DNA of 64,000 bases, taken from CAVVVS01 sp963751355. Lineage in GTDB: Bacteria > Bacteroidota > Ignavibacteria > Ignavibacteriales > Ignavibacteriaceae. Below the pieces are notes generated by a model. That model saw nothing but the letters and a program-made list of their open reading frames with translations. It was not told the DNA's origin and did not search any database. The stretch spans positions 62,001 through 126,000 of the forward strand of contig CAVVVS010000131.1 in the NCBI GenBank assembly GCA_963751355.1. Direction: 5' to 3'. Positions 9,173 to 16,400 of the stretch are shown piece by piece. Within the stretch, counting starts at the first letter, position 1, and each line of letters begins with the position of its first letter. Both the position numbers and the translations under genes were made by a program.

Positions 9173-10735
9173 TTAACGGGCATAACCAATTTTTCTAACT
9201 TCCCTAATTACAGTAACTTTTATCTGTCCGGGATATTCCATTTCACTCTCAATTTTGGAAGCAATATCCTGTGCCAATTTGTCGGCAATAATATCATCAA
9301 TTTTATCATGCTCAACCACTACTCTAACTTCTCTACCTGCTTGAATAGCATAAGTCTTCGCAACACCTTCAAAAGATTTTGCTAAAGTTTCCAGGTTTTC
9401 CAATCTTTTTACATATCCTTCAAGTGGTTCTCTTCTGGCACCCGGTCGCGCACCACTTATGGCGTCTGCAGCCTGAACCAACGGAGCGATAGGATGTTCC
9501 ATTTCAATATCTTCATGATGAGACCCCACTGCATTGACGACAATAGGATGTTCTTTGAATTTTTTAGTTAATTCGTAACCTAAAAGTGCATGAGGCCCCT
9601 CCAAATTTTTATCAACTGTTTTTCCGACATCGTGAAGCAAGCCGGCCCGTTTTGCAAGTGTAACATCAAGACCCACTTCGGCAGCCATGATGCCTGTTAA
9701 ATAAGCAACTTCAACACTGTGTTGTAATAAGTTTTGACCATAGCTTGAACGGTACTTCATTCTTCCTACGTGCCGAATTAATTCCTGATGCATATTATGA
9801 AGCCCTAGTTGAAGTATAGTGTTTTCACCTTCTTTAATTAAATCTTCTTCCAATTCCTGCCGAACCTTTTCCACTACTTCTTCAATCCTTGCCGGGTGTA
9901 TTCTTCCGTCGGCGATTAATCTCTCCAAAGAAGCACGGGCAATTTCTCTTCTAAACTGATCAAAGGAAGATAAAATTACTGCTTCGGGTGTATCATCAAC
10001 AATCACATCAACACCGGTTGCAGCTTCAAAAGCCCGGATGTTGCGCCCTTCTTTTCCGATTATTCTTCCCTTCATATCATCATTTTGAATTTGAACTACC
10101 GAAACTGTAGTTTCAATAGAATGATCGGCGGCAGTTCTTTGAATTGCCTGAACAATAATTTTTTGAGCATCTTTTTTAGAATCCAGTTTAGCCTGATCAT
10201 GTAGTTCTCTTGTGATGTGAGCGGCATCAAGCTTTGCTTGGTTAACCATATTTTCCATAAGCATGTTTTTAGCATCTTCGGAAGTTAACCCCGAAATTTT
10301 TTCTAGTTTAGTATTTTGTTCTTTTTCTAATCTATCAATTTCAATAACTTTAGCGTTAATCTTTTTTTGTAAATCGAGAAGTTCCTTATCAAGCTGTTTA
10401 TTTTCCTTTTCTTTTTTTATTACAATTTCAAATTTCTTCTCAATATTTTCTTCACGAGTATTTAATTGTTTTTCTAGGTTATGAATCTTTTGTCTTTTTT
10501 GATTAACTTCATTGTCGAACTCTACCTTCTTTTTATACCATTCATCTTTTACCTCAAGCAATTTTTCCCGTTTAATATTATTGGCTTCTTTTTGTGCATC
10601 GGTAATTAAATTTTTTGCTCTTTCTTCGGCAGAGACCAAACTTTTTTTCCCGATTTTGGAATTGAACAACCATCCCAAATAGAAAAATAATACAACGAGG
10701 ACGATTACCATCGGTATTAGCAATAATGAATCCAT
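9173..10735 (-). CDS. rny: Ribonuclease Y
   Basis: Membrane-anchored endoribonuclease that starts mRNA decay. The order is standard: an N-terminal transmembrane helix (about 4-24), a long charged coiled coil (about 30-170), a KH RNA-binding domain around 'MKGRIIGKEGRNIRAFE' (about 222-285), and an HD metal-dependent phosphohydrolase domain with 'LLQHSVEVA' and 'AGLLHDVGKTVD' (about 330-430). The 520-aa length is normal. A strong GGAGGA site precedes the ATG. The gene follows the probable 6S RNA, an arrangement also known from Bacteroidota genomes. Confidence 0.97.
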   Translation of the reverse strand: MDSLLLIPMVIVLVVLFFYLGWLFNSKIGKKSLVSAEERAKNLITDAQKEANNIKREKLLEVKDEWYKKKVEFDNEVNQKRQKIHNLEKQLNTREENIEKKFEIVIKKEKENKQLDKELLDLQKKINAKVIEIDRLEKEQNTKLEKISGLTSEDAKNMLMENMVNQAKLDAAHITRELHDQAKLDSKKDAQKIIVQAIQRTAADHSIETTVSVVQIQNDDMKGRIIGKEGRNIRAFEAATGVDVIVDDTPEAVILSSFDQFRREIARASLERLIADGRIHPARIEEVVEKVRQELEEDLIKEGENTILQLGLHNMHQELIRHVGRMKYRSSYGQNLLQHSVEVAYLTGIMAAEVGLDVTLAKRAGLLHDVGKTVDKNLEGPHALLGYELTKKFKEHPIVVNAVGSHHEDIEMEHPIAPLVQAADAISGARPGARREPLEGYVKRLENLETLAKSFEGVAKTYAIQAGREVRVVVEHDKIDDIIADKLAQDIASKIESEMEYPGQIKVTVIREVRKIGYAR

Positions 10736-10784
10736 TTTTCCTCCGATGTAGGGATTAATATAAACCGCTTCTGCCAGTCACTGT

Positions 10785-10940
10785 CTAATAAGGAAAAACC
10801 CTATTAAGCCAGTGTGGGAACTTGCCCGAACGCTTTTTGCTTCCTCTGTCCCGAAACCGGAATCGCAGATGAACTGCGATAAGGCCTGCAATAGACGCCG
10901 TAAGTCAAACTCCCTATTGTTTGAAAGTTAGTTTTCCTAT
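10785..10940 (-). ncRNA. ssrS: Probable 6S RNA (ssrS)
   Basis: A protein-free interval between zapA and rny with the fold expected of 6S RNA. Read on the minus strand, the two ends can pair (AATAGGAAAAC near 10940 with GTTTTTCCTTATT near 10788, with small bulges). Further in, GGGAGTTTG (about 10906-10914) pairs over nine positions with CAAGTTCCC (about 10818-10826), using two G-U pairs. An apical hairpin ATCGCAG-TTCAT-CTGCGAT sits in the middle. A TATAAT box lies at the 5' end. 6S RNA is known next to zapA in many bacteria, and between zapA and rny in Bacteroidota (the former Bacteroidales-1 RNA). The exact ends are estimates. Confidence 0.65.
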
Positions 10941-10944
10941 TATA
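10939..10944 (-). promoter_or_regulatory. -10 box (TATAAT) for the 6S RNA
   Basis: A perfect TATAAT on the minus strand lies about six to seven bases before the predicted 5' end of the 6S RNA. The -35 region is weak (TTAAAT at a 17-base spacing). The assignment rests on position and the -10 match only. Confidence 0.4.
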
Positions 10945-10970
10945 TGGACTGACAGAGCGGTATTTAATTT

Positions 10971-11267
10971 TTATGATGGTTTTGACATAGAAGGTTCATT
11001 TAGAAGCAGCTTTATTTTCTTTACTTTATCCGTTGCTTGAATAACAAATTCTCTATTTTTATTTTTTTCTAAAAACATATCATAAGCTATATTTAGACAA
11101 GCAATTATCGCGATAGTTTGAGCTGGTTGGTCAGGAAGTTCATCTTTAGTTTCTTCCATAACTTTATTAACGTAAACAGCAAGTTCTTTTGCTATCTCTT
11201 CATTTTCAACTAGTAAAGAATATTCTTTATCAAATATTTTTATTTTAAGCTTCTTCTTATTCGTCAT
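10971..11267 (-). CDS. zapA: Cell division protein ZapA
   Basis: Small cytoplasmic protein (98 aa) that bundles FtsZ filaments at midcell. The N-terminal part has the ZapA pattern 'IKIFDKEYSLLVENEE', a central helix 'YVNKVMEETKDELPDQPAQTIAI' and 'ACLNIAYDMF', then a C-terminal helix for tetramer formation. It sits between a small coiled-coil gene and the probable 6S RNA. The neighbourhood (pheT upstream, rny downstream) supports the call. Confidence 0.88.
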   Translation of the reverse strand: MTNKKKLKIKIFDKEYSLLVENEEIAKELAVYVNKVMEETKDELPDQPAQTIAIIACLNIAYDMFLEKNKNREFVIQATDKVKKIKLLLNEPSMSKPS

Positions 11268-11298
11268 TTATGTCTTTTCCATCAAACAAACAAAAAAA

Positions 11299-11610
11299 TT
11301 AAGAACTTAAGTGATAATCAATTTTTGAAATTAAATCTAGAAGTTTACCTTTTAAACTCTCTCTCTCCTTTGAATTTAATGAACTAAAAATACTTTCTTC
11401 CCCCGGATTTTCAACGTTTTCCGTTTCATGCTGTAAATCGGAATTTTTTTGCATTAATAAAAGATTTTCCTTTCTAAGGGCATCGACTTTTTCTTCAAGT
11501 TCTAAATTTGTCTCAAACAAATTTTTATAATGTTGAGTAAGATAAGTAATTCTAGTTTCAATATTACTCAACTCATTTAAAAGGGCATCATATTTAGAAA
11601 AATCCGCCAA
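11299..11610 (-). CDS. Small coiled-coil protein between pheT and zapA
   Basis: 103-aa acidic, helix-rich protein with a coiled coil over about residues 10-65 (heptads in 'LETNLELEEKVDALRKENLLL' region) and a short C-terminal helical segment ('LKGKLLDLISKIDYHLSS'). No catalytic motif. The start appears to be TTG at 11610, two bases after the pheT stop region's GGGGGTAA, which can act as a ribosome site. Its size, coiled coil and place directly before zapA make a ZapB-like division-ring partner plausible, but this is inference; no sequence match to ZapB can be claimed by eye. Confidence 0.7.
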   Translation of the reverse strand: MADFSKYDALLNELSNIETRITYLTQHYKNLFETNLELEEKVDALRKENLLLMQKNSDLQHETENVENPGEESIFSSLNSKERESLKGKLLDLISKIDYHLSS

Positions 11611-11616
11611 CTAACT

Positions 11617-14019
11617 TTACCCCCTTAACTTTGCTTCAAATTTTTTGCTTATTAAAGAGATCAATGAATTAAAATCTTTTTCAACTTCATCTTCGGTAAG
11701 TGTTCGATCTTCCGAATAATATTCTAGTGAAAAAGCCATACTCTTTTTATTACGTCCTAAAGATTCACTCTCAAAAATATCAAACAATTGCACTTTTTTA
11801 AGTAAACCTGAGCTCGATTTTTTAATAAAACTAAATACCTCGTCAAAGGATATTTTTTTGTCAAAAACAAATGCGAAATCTCTCATTACTTTTGGAAATT
11901 TAAGAGGTCCTTTATAAGTTTTCTTCACCAGATCAATTTTTTTTAAGCGATCTATATCAAATTCAAAACAGTAAACATCTTGTTGAATATCAAATTGATT
12001 AAGAACGTCTTTCTTAATTTTTCCACCTTCTCCGATAACCGAGTTTTCATAACTTTTTCTTAATGAAAAAGCGTAAAAACTATTTACACTATCATAATAT
12101 GAATCATTTAAAACATTGTCAAGCGAAATTTTAGTTAGGAAGCTATTTACTACCCCTTTTATATAAAAGAAATCGTGATATTTTTCTTCTATGTTCCAAT
12201 GTTTTTCGTTTACTTTTCCGGTTGTTATAAAAATTAGACGTTGAGATTCTTTAAAATCATCGAAAGACCTTATCTCATCATCTGTAAGTCTATTAAAGAC
12301 ATTACCTATTTCAAACAAAGATAAATTCTTTTCACCTACTTTAATATTTGCGGAAATTATGGATAATGCTCCGGGCACTAAAGATGTCCTTAAATAAGCC
12401 ATGTCCAAACTTTGTGGATTTAATACCGGGATTTTATTTCCCGTTATAGAAGCTATTTTCTCGCTTTGCAAAGGGTTATTTATCATTTCATAAAATCCTA
12501 AACCGTTTGCAATGTTTCTTACATTATCGGCAAATTCGGACTCATCATGTTTTTGTTCGAGCGTAATGGATATTTTAGAAATTGTCGGAATATTATCGTA
12601 ACCGTTGATCCTGGCAATTTCTTCAATCACGTCTACTTCTCTTTCAATATCAGGACGAAAAGCCGGTACTGAAAGATGTAACTCGTCTTCGGATTCAAAT
12701 GTAATTTTAAATCCCAGCTTATCTAATATATAAAAGATTTTTTCATTTGAAATCGGGTAACCCAGTAATTTATTTACTCGTTCAAACCTAAGTCTTACTT
12801 CACGTTCTTTAATCTTCCTGGGGTACACATCAATAGAACCGTCAGTAACTTCTCCGCCGGCAAGTTCTGAAATTAATTGAGACGTTCTTTCGGCTGCATA
12901 TAGTGCATTATTTGGATCGCATCCCCTCTCAAATCTGTATGAGGCTTCGGTGCTGAGTCCTAATACTTTAGAGGTTTTTCGTATACTTGAGGGATTAAAA
13001 TACGCGCTTTCAATAAGAATGTCGGCAGTCTCATTACTTATTTCGGAATTTTCTCCTCCCATCACTCCGGCAATAGCCACCGGTCCGGCAGCATCGCAAA
13101 TTAGTAAAGTTTCGGCAGGCAGTTTTCTTTCCTTGGAATCTAATGTGGTGAAATCAGATTCGTCTTCAGTACTTCTTACTATAATTTCTTTACCGTTTAA
13201 TTTATTCAAATCGAATGCGTGTAAAGGTTGACCGGTTTCGTACATAACATAATTAGTAACATCAACAACATTATTTATTGGTCTTAGCCCGATTGCAGAA
13301 AGACGGTTCTTCAGCCATTCTGGCGAATCTTTAATTGTGATATCTTTAACCACCTTTGCAACATATCTAGGACAATTACGCTGGTCAAGAATTTTTACCG
13401 AGGCAACATCGCTTACATGTTCCGAAGATTCGATATAATCGGTTTTAGGAATTTTTAATTCAAGATTAAAGAGCGCAGCAAGATCTCTGGCAACGCCAAT
13501 ATGCGAAAGAGCATCCGGACGATTTGGAGTAATGGCAATTTCCAATATAACATCATTTAAAGAAAGTGCATCAGAAATAGGAGTTCCTGCTTCCAGCAGC
13601 TTATCCAGAACCATAATTCCTTCGTGATTATCGCTCAATTCCAGCTCCGCTTCCGAACATATCATTCCGTACGATTCAATGCCGCGTAATTTTGCTTTTC
13701 CGATTTTGAAATTTCCTTTAGGAACTACCGCACCGATTTTGGCAAATACTACTTTTTGTCCTGCTTCAACATTCGGGGCGCCACATATTACCTGGAATTC
13801 CTCCGAACCTGTTGAGACATTACACAAAGATAATTTATCGGCATTGGGATGTTTCTTCTTATCTTTCACATATCCCACCACAAAATTTTCATAAAGGGCA
13901 TTCTCATCCACCATATCTTCAACTTCAAGCCCCGACATAGTTAATTTATCGACAATTTCATTTACAGGAATGCCTTCAATTTTTACATAATCATTCAGCC
14001 AATTAAGCGATATTTTCAC
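11617..14019 (-). CDS. pheT: Phenylalanyl-tRNA synthetase beta subunit
   Basis: Beta chain of the (alpha-beta)2 PheRS that charges tRNA-Phe. Domains in order: N-terminal B1, an EMAP/tRNA-binding domain (about 39-150, 'HPNADKLSLCNV' and 'GYGMICSEAELEL'-like segment), B3/B4 editing domain ('NVVDVTNYVMYETGQPLHAFDL'), B5 ('RPDIEREVDVIEEIARI'), the catalytic-like core, and a C-terminal ferredoxin-fold anticodon-binding domain ('FPKVMRDFAFVFD'). At 800 aa it is full length. Start is GTG at 14019 with GGAG about ten bases upstream; pheS ends just before it. Confidence 0.97.
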   Translation of the reverse strand: MKISLNWLNDYVKIEGIPVNEIVDKLTMSGLEVEDMVDENALYENFVVGYVKDKKKHPNADKLSLCNVSTGSEEFQVICGAPNVEAGQKVVFAKIGAVVPKGNFKIGKAKLRGIESYGMICSEAELELSDNHEGIMVLDKLLEAGTPISDALSLNDVILEIAITPNRPDALSHIGVARDLAALFNLELKIPKTDYIESSEHVSDVASVKILDQRNCPRYVAKVVKDITIKDSPEWLKNRLSAIGLRPINNVVDVTNYVMYETGQPLHAFDLNKLNGKEIIVRSTEDESDFTTLDSKERKLPAETLLICDAAGPVAIAGVMGGENSEISNETADILIESAYFNPSSIRKTSKVLGLSTEASYRFERGCDPNNALYAAERTSQLISELAGGEVTDGSIDVYPRKIKEREVRLRFERVNKLLGYPISNEKIFYILDKLGFKITFESEDELHLSVPAFRPDIEREVDVIEEIARINGYDNIPTISKISITLEQKHDESEFADNVRNIANGLGFYEMINNPLQSEKIASITGNKIPVLNPQSLDMAYLRTSLVPGALSIISANIKVGEKNLSLFEIGNVFNRLTDDEIRSFDDFKESQRLIFITTGKVNEKHWNIEEKYHDFFYIKGVVNSFLTKISLDNVLNDSYYDSVNSFYAFSLRKSYENSVIGEGGKIKKDVLNQFDIQQDVYCFEFDIDRLKKIDLVKKTYKGPLKFPKVMRDFAFVFDKKISFDEVFSFIKKSSSGLLKKVQLFDIFESESLGRNKKSMAFSLEYYSEDRTLTEDEVEKDFNSLISLISKKFEAKLRG

Positions 14020-14034
14020 AATAAATTCTCCGGA

Positions 14035-15048
14035 TCAAAACTGTTTTAAAAATCTATAATCATTTTCGAAAAATACCCTGATATCCGTAATTCCGTATTT
14101 AAGCATCGCAGTACGTTCTATCCCCATTCCGAAAGCGTAACCGGTATATTTTTCTGGATCATATCCTACGTAACCGAATACATTCGGATCTACCATGCCG
14201 CACCCAAGAACTTCCAGCCATCCTGTTTGTTTACATACCTTGCATCCTTTTCCGTGACACAGATAACACGTAACATCCATCTCTGCGCTTGGTTCCGTAA
14301 ACGGGAAAAAACTAGGGCGGAATCTGTATTTTATATCTTCACCGTAAAATTGTTTCGCAAATGAAACAAGTGTACCTTTTAATTCGGCAAATGTAACCCC
14401 CGTGTCTACATAAAGTCCTTCTACCTGATGAAACATGCAGTAGCTTCGTGAACTAACTGCTTCGTTTCTATAAACTCTTCCCGGCATAATTGCTCTAACA
14501 GGCGGTTCTTGATTGTTCATCACTCTTATTTGAACCGGTGAAGTATGTGTCCTGAGGAGAAATTCTTTATTGATAAAATATGTATCCTGCATGTCTCGAG
14601 CCGGATGATCGGAAGGAAAGTTAAGAGCTTCAAAATTATTATAATCAGATTCAAGTTCGGGCCCTTCGAAAACCGAGAAGCCCATTCCTTTAAATATTGA
14701 TTTTATTTCGTCCAAAGTTTGAGTAAGTATATGCTTGCTGCCTATATTAAGAGCAAAATCCGGTAAAGATAAATCGACTTGTTCATCGAAGCTTTGTGAT
14801 TTGGATTCAATTTTTTCTTTTAAATTATTGAATTCATTTGTGACTTCATTGCGAAGAGAATTTAGCAGTTTTCCATATCGGGGTTTGTCTTCTTTAGAAA
14901 CATTTTTAAGTTCATCAAACAGACTTGAGACCAAACCATTCCGGCTCAGATATTTTATCCTAAAATCCTCAAGCTCATTAATGGATTCTGCTTTTGAGAT
15001 ATCCGATTGAAATTCAGATGCAACTTTTTTTATTTTTTCATCAAGCAT
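14035..15048 (-). CDS. pheS: Phenylalanyl-tRNA synthetase alpha subunit
   Basis: Catalytic alpha chain of PheRS. N-terminal coiled-coil arm (about 1-85), then the class II core with 'HPARDMQDTYFI', motif 2 'GRVYRNEAVSSRSYCMFHQV', 'FPFTEPSAEMDV' and motif 3 'GFGMGIERTAML'-type 'YAFGMGIERTAML'. A Cys-x2-Cys-x4-Cys-x2-Cys insertion near residue 265 ('CYLCHGKGCKVC') looks like a small zinc knuckle; it occurs in PheS of several phyla. At 337 aa it is complete. It is separated from rplT by a terminator, so pheST probably has its own promoter in 15049-15222. Confidence 0.97.
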   Translation of the reverse strand: MLDEKIKKVASEFQSDISKAESINELEDFRIKYLSRNGLVSSLFDELKNVSKEDKPRYGKLLNSLRNEVTNEFNNLKEKIESKSQSFDEQVDLSLPDFALNIGSKHILTQTLDEIKSIFKGMGFSVFEGPELESDYNNFEALNFPSDHPARDMQDTYFINKEFLLRTHTSPVQIRVMNNQEPPVRAIMPGRVYRNEAVSSRSYCMFHQVEGLYVDTGVTFAELKGTLVSFAKQFYGEDIKYRFRPSFFPFTEPSAEMDVTCYLCHGKGCKVCKQTGWLEVLGCGMVDPNVFGYVGYDPEKYTGYAFGMGIERTAMLKYGITDIRVFFENDYRFLKQF

Positions 15049-15222
15049 ATGTATATTATAATTTTTCCCACACTACGCATTGGTGAAATGCTTCCTTACC
15101 TCTTGAATAGACTTGTATATTTTACCGCAAAAGGTCGTCAGTAAAAATTTTTTCGTTGATAACAAACGAATCACCGATTATAATTAACAACCGACAAAAA
15201 TGCGCAATGTGTGGTGATCATT

Positions 15223-15271
15223 TAAAAAAATACCCTCCATGAAAAATAATTCAATAAATTTCAGGAGGGTA
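15223..15271 (-). terminator. Rho-independent terminator after rplT
   Basis: Minus-strand inverted repeat TACCCTCC / GGAGGGTA with a 25-base loop, followed by eight Ts. It closes the thrS-infC-rpmI-rplT unit directly after the rplT stop. About 175 bases lie between it and pheS; I see no convincing T-box or Phe-codon leader peptide there. Confidence 0.8.
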
Positions 15272-15278
15272 ACAAGAA

Positions 15279-15626
15279 TCAGTTCGCAGAGAACTTTACT
15301 ATTTCAGTAAATGCGGAAGGATTTTCAACCGCTAAATTTGCCAGCACTTTTCTGTTTATATCAACACCTTTTACATCCAAAGCATGTACGAGCTTTGAAT
15401 AAGTTGTACCGTTAGCTCTGGCTGCCGCATTAATTCTTACAATCCACAACTGTCTGAAAGTTCTCTTTTTCAATTTTCTGTCTCTATAAGCGTGTGTCCA
15501 GCCTTTTTCGACATGATTTTTGGCTATGGTGTAAACCTTGCTTCTGGCTCCCCAATAACCTTTCGCTTCATTTAATATTTTTTTTCTTCTCCTGTGAGAA
15601 GCAACTTTATTTTTTGAACGTGGCAT
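15279..15626 (-). CDS. rplT: 50S ribosomal protein L20
   Basis: Binds 23S rRNA early in large-subunit assembly; in many bacteria it also represses its own operon. Classic opening 'MPRSKNKVASHRRRKKIL' followed by 'AKGYWGARSKVYTIAKN' and 'ERKRTFR'-like 'KLKKRTFRQLWIVRINAAAR'. At 115 aa it is normal length. It is the last gene of the infC-rpmI-rplT group and is followed at once by a terminator. Confidence 0.98.
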   Translation of the reverse strand: MPRSKNKVASHRRRKKILNEAKGYWGARSKVYTIAKNHVEKGWTHAYRDRKLKKRTFRQLWIVRINAAARANGTTYSKLVHALDVKGVDINRKVLANLAVENPSAFTEIVKFSAN

Positions 15627-15647
15627 TTTACTTATCCTTTTTCGTTA

Positions 15648-15842
15648 TCAATTTTGAATCATAATTTTAACACGTCGTTCTTCGGAAGGAGATACCAAAG
15701 TTGAGTGTCTTAATTTTCTTTTTCTTTTAGTCGATTTTGATGTTAGAATATGACTTTTATATGCTTTTTTTCTTTTAAATTTACCCGAAGCCGTTTTTTT
15801 AAAAGTTTTTTTAGCTCCGCTGTTGGTTTTCATTTTCGGCAT
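15648..15842 (-). CDS. rpmI: 50S ribosomal protein L35
   Basis: Small basic large-subunit protein, 64 aa. The opening 'MPKMKTNSGAKKTFKKTASG' and 'HILTSKSTKRKRKLR' are diagnostic. It lies 13 bases after infC and 21 bases before rplT, the standard order. Confidence 0.97.
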   Translation of the reverse strand: MPKMKTNSGAKKTFKKTASGKFKRKKAYKSHILTSKSTKRKRKLRHSTLVSPSEERRVKIMIQN

Positions 15843-15855
15843 AACTTTTTCCTAA

Positions 15856-16389
15856 CTAATTATTTTTTCTTTTTGTTTTCAGAGGTACCAATATAACACT
15901 CATATTTCTCCCCTCCATTTTTATAGGGGCTTCAACTTTGGCAATGTCATCGACCTTTTCAATAAATCTGTTAAGCAAGTCTTCGCCCTGCTCAGTGTAA
16001 GCCATTTCCCTTCCTTTGAACATTACCACTACTTTTACTTTATTTCCTTCTTCAATAAAATTAGCCGCGTGTTTGGCTTTGAAGTCAAAATCGTGAACAT
16101 CCGTATTTGGATGCAACCTAATTTCTTTTAAGAGAGATACTTGCTGATTTTTTCTCTGTATTTTCTCTCTCTTCTGCTGTTCATATTTAAATTTTCCGTA
16201 ATCTATTATTTTGCACACAGGAGGTTTTGCCTGAGGTGCAATTTCAACTAAATCCTGTCCTCTTTCAATGGATATCTTTAGTGCATCACGAACGGGATAG
16301 ATTCCAAGCTGTGTACCGTCGACATCTATAACTCTAACTTTGGGTGCACGTATATCCTCATTAACTTTTACATTATCTGTTGAAGCGAT
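15856..16389 (-). CDS. infC: Translation initiation factor IF-3, with an ATC start codon
   Basis: Binds the 30S subunit and checks start-codon choice. The C-terminal domain is obvious ('DYGKFKYEQQKREK', 'TDVHDFDFKAKHAANFI'). The N-terminal domain ('NEDIRAPKVRVIDVDG', 'GIYPVRDALKIS', 'DLVEIAPQAKPPVCKI') is also encoded, but no ATG, GTG or TTG precedes it in frame. The likely start is ATC at 16389, giving 177 aa, the usual length. It follows AGAGAGG with a six-base gap. A rare start codon is a known feature of infC (AUU in E. coli) and allows IF-3 to regulate itself. Taking the first conventional start (GTG at 16218) would delete the whole N-terminal domain. The ribosome site overlaps the thrS stop. 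Confidence 0.93.
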   Translation of the reverse strand: MASTDNVKVNEDIRAPKVRVIDVDGTQLGIYPVRDALKISIERGQDLVEIAPQAKPPVCKIIDYGKFKYEQQKREKIQRKNQQVSLLKEIRLHPNTDVHDFDFKAKHAANFIEEGNKVKVVVMFKGREMAYTEQGEDLLNRFIEKVDDIAKVEAPIKMEGRNMSVILVPLKTKRKNN

Positions 16390-16400
16390 ATATGACCTCT
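16387..16400 (-). promoter_or_regulatory. Ribosome site and ATC start of infC
   Basis: On the minus strand GAGAGG, six bases, then ATC. It begins in the last bases of thrS (ATTAGAGAGG), so ribosomes ending thrS are delivered to it. It is the best-placed start for full-length IF-3 and implies autoregulation through a non-AUG start. Confidence 0.7.

Noticed and set aside
15049..15222. Possible T-box or Phe leader upstream of pheS
   Set aside because: No T-box consensus, no run of Phe codons, and no second terminator before pheS.
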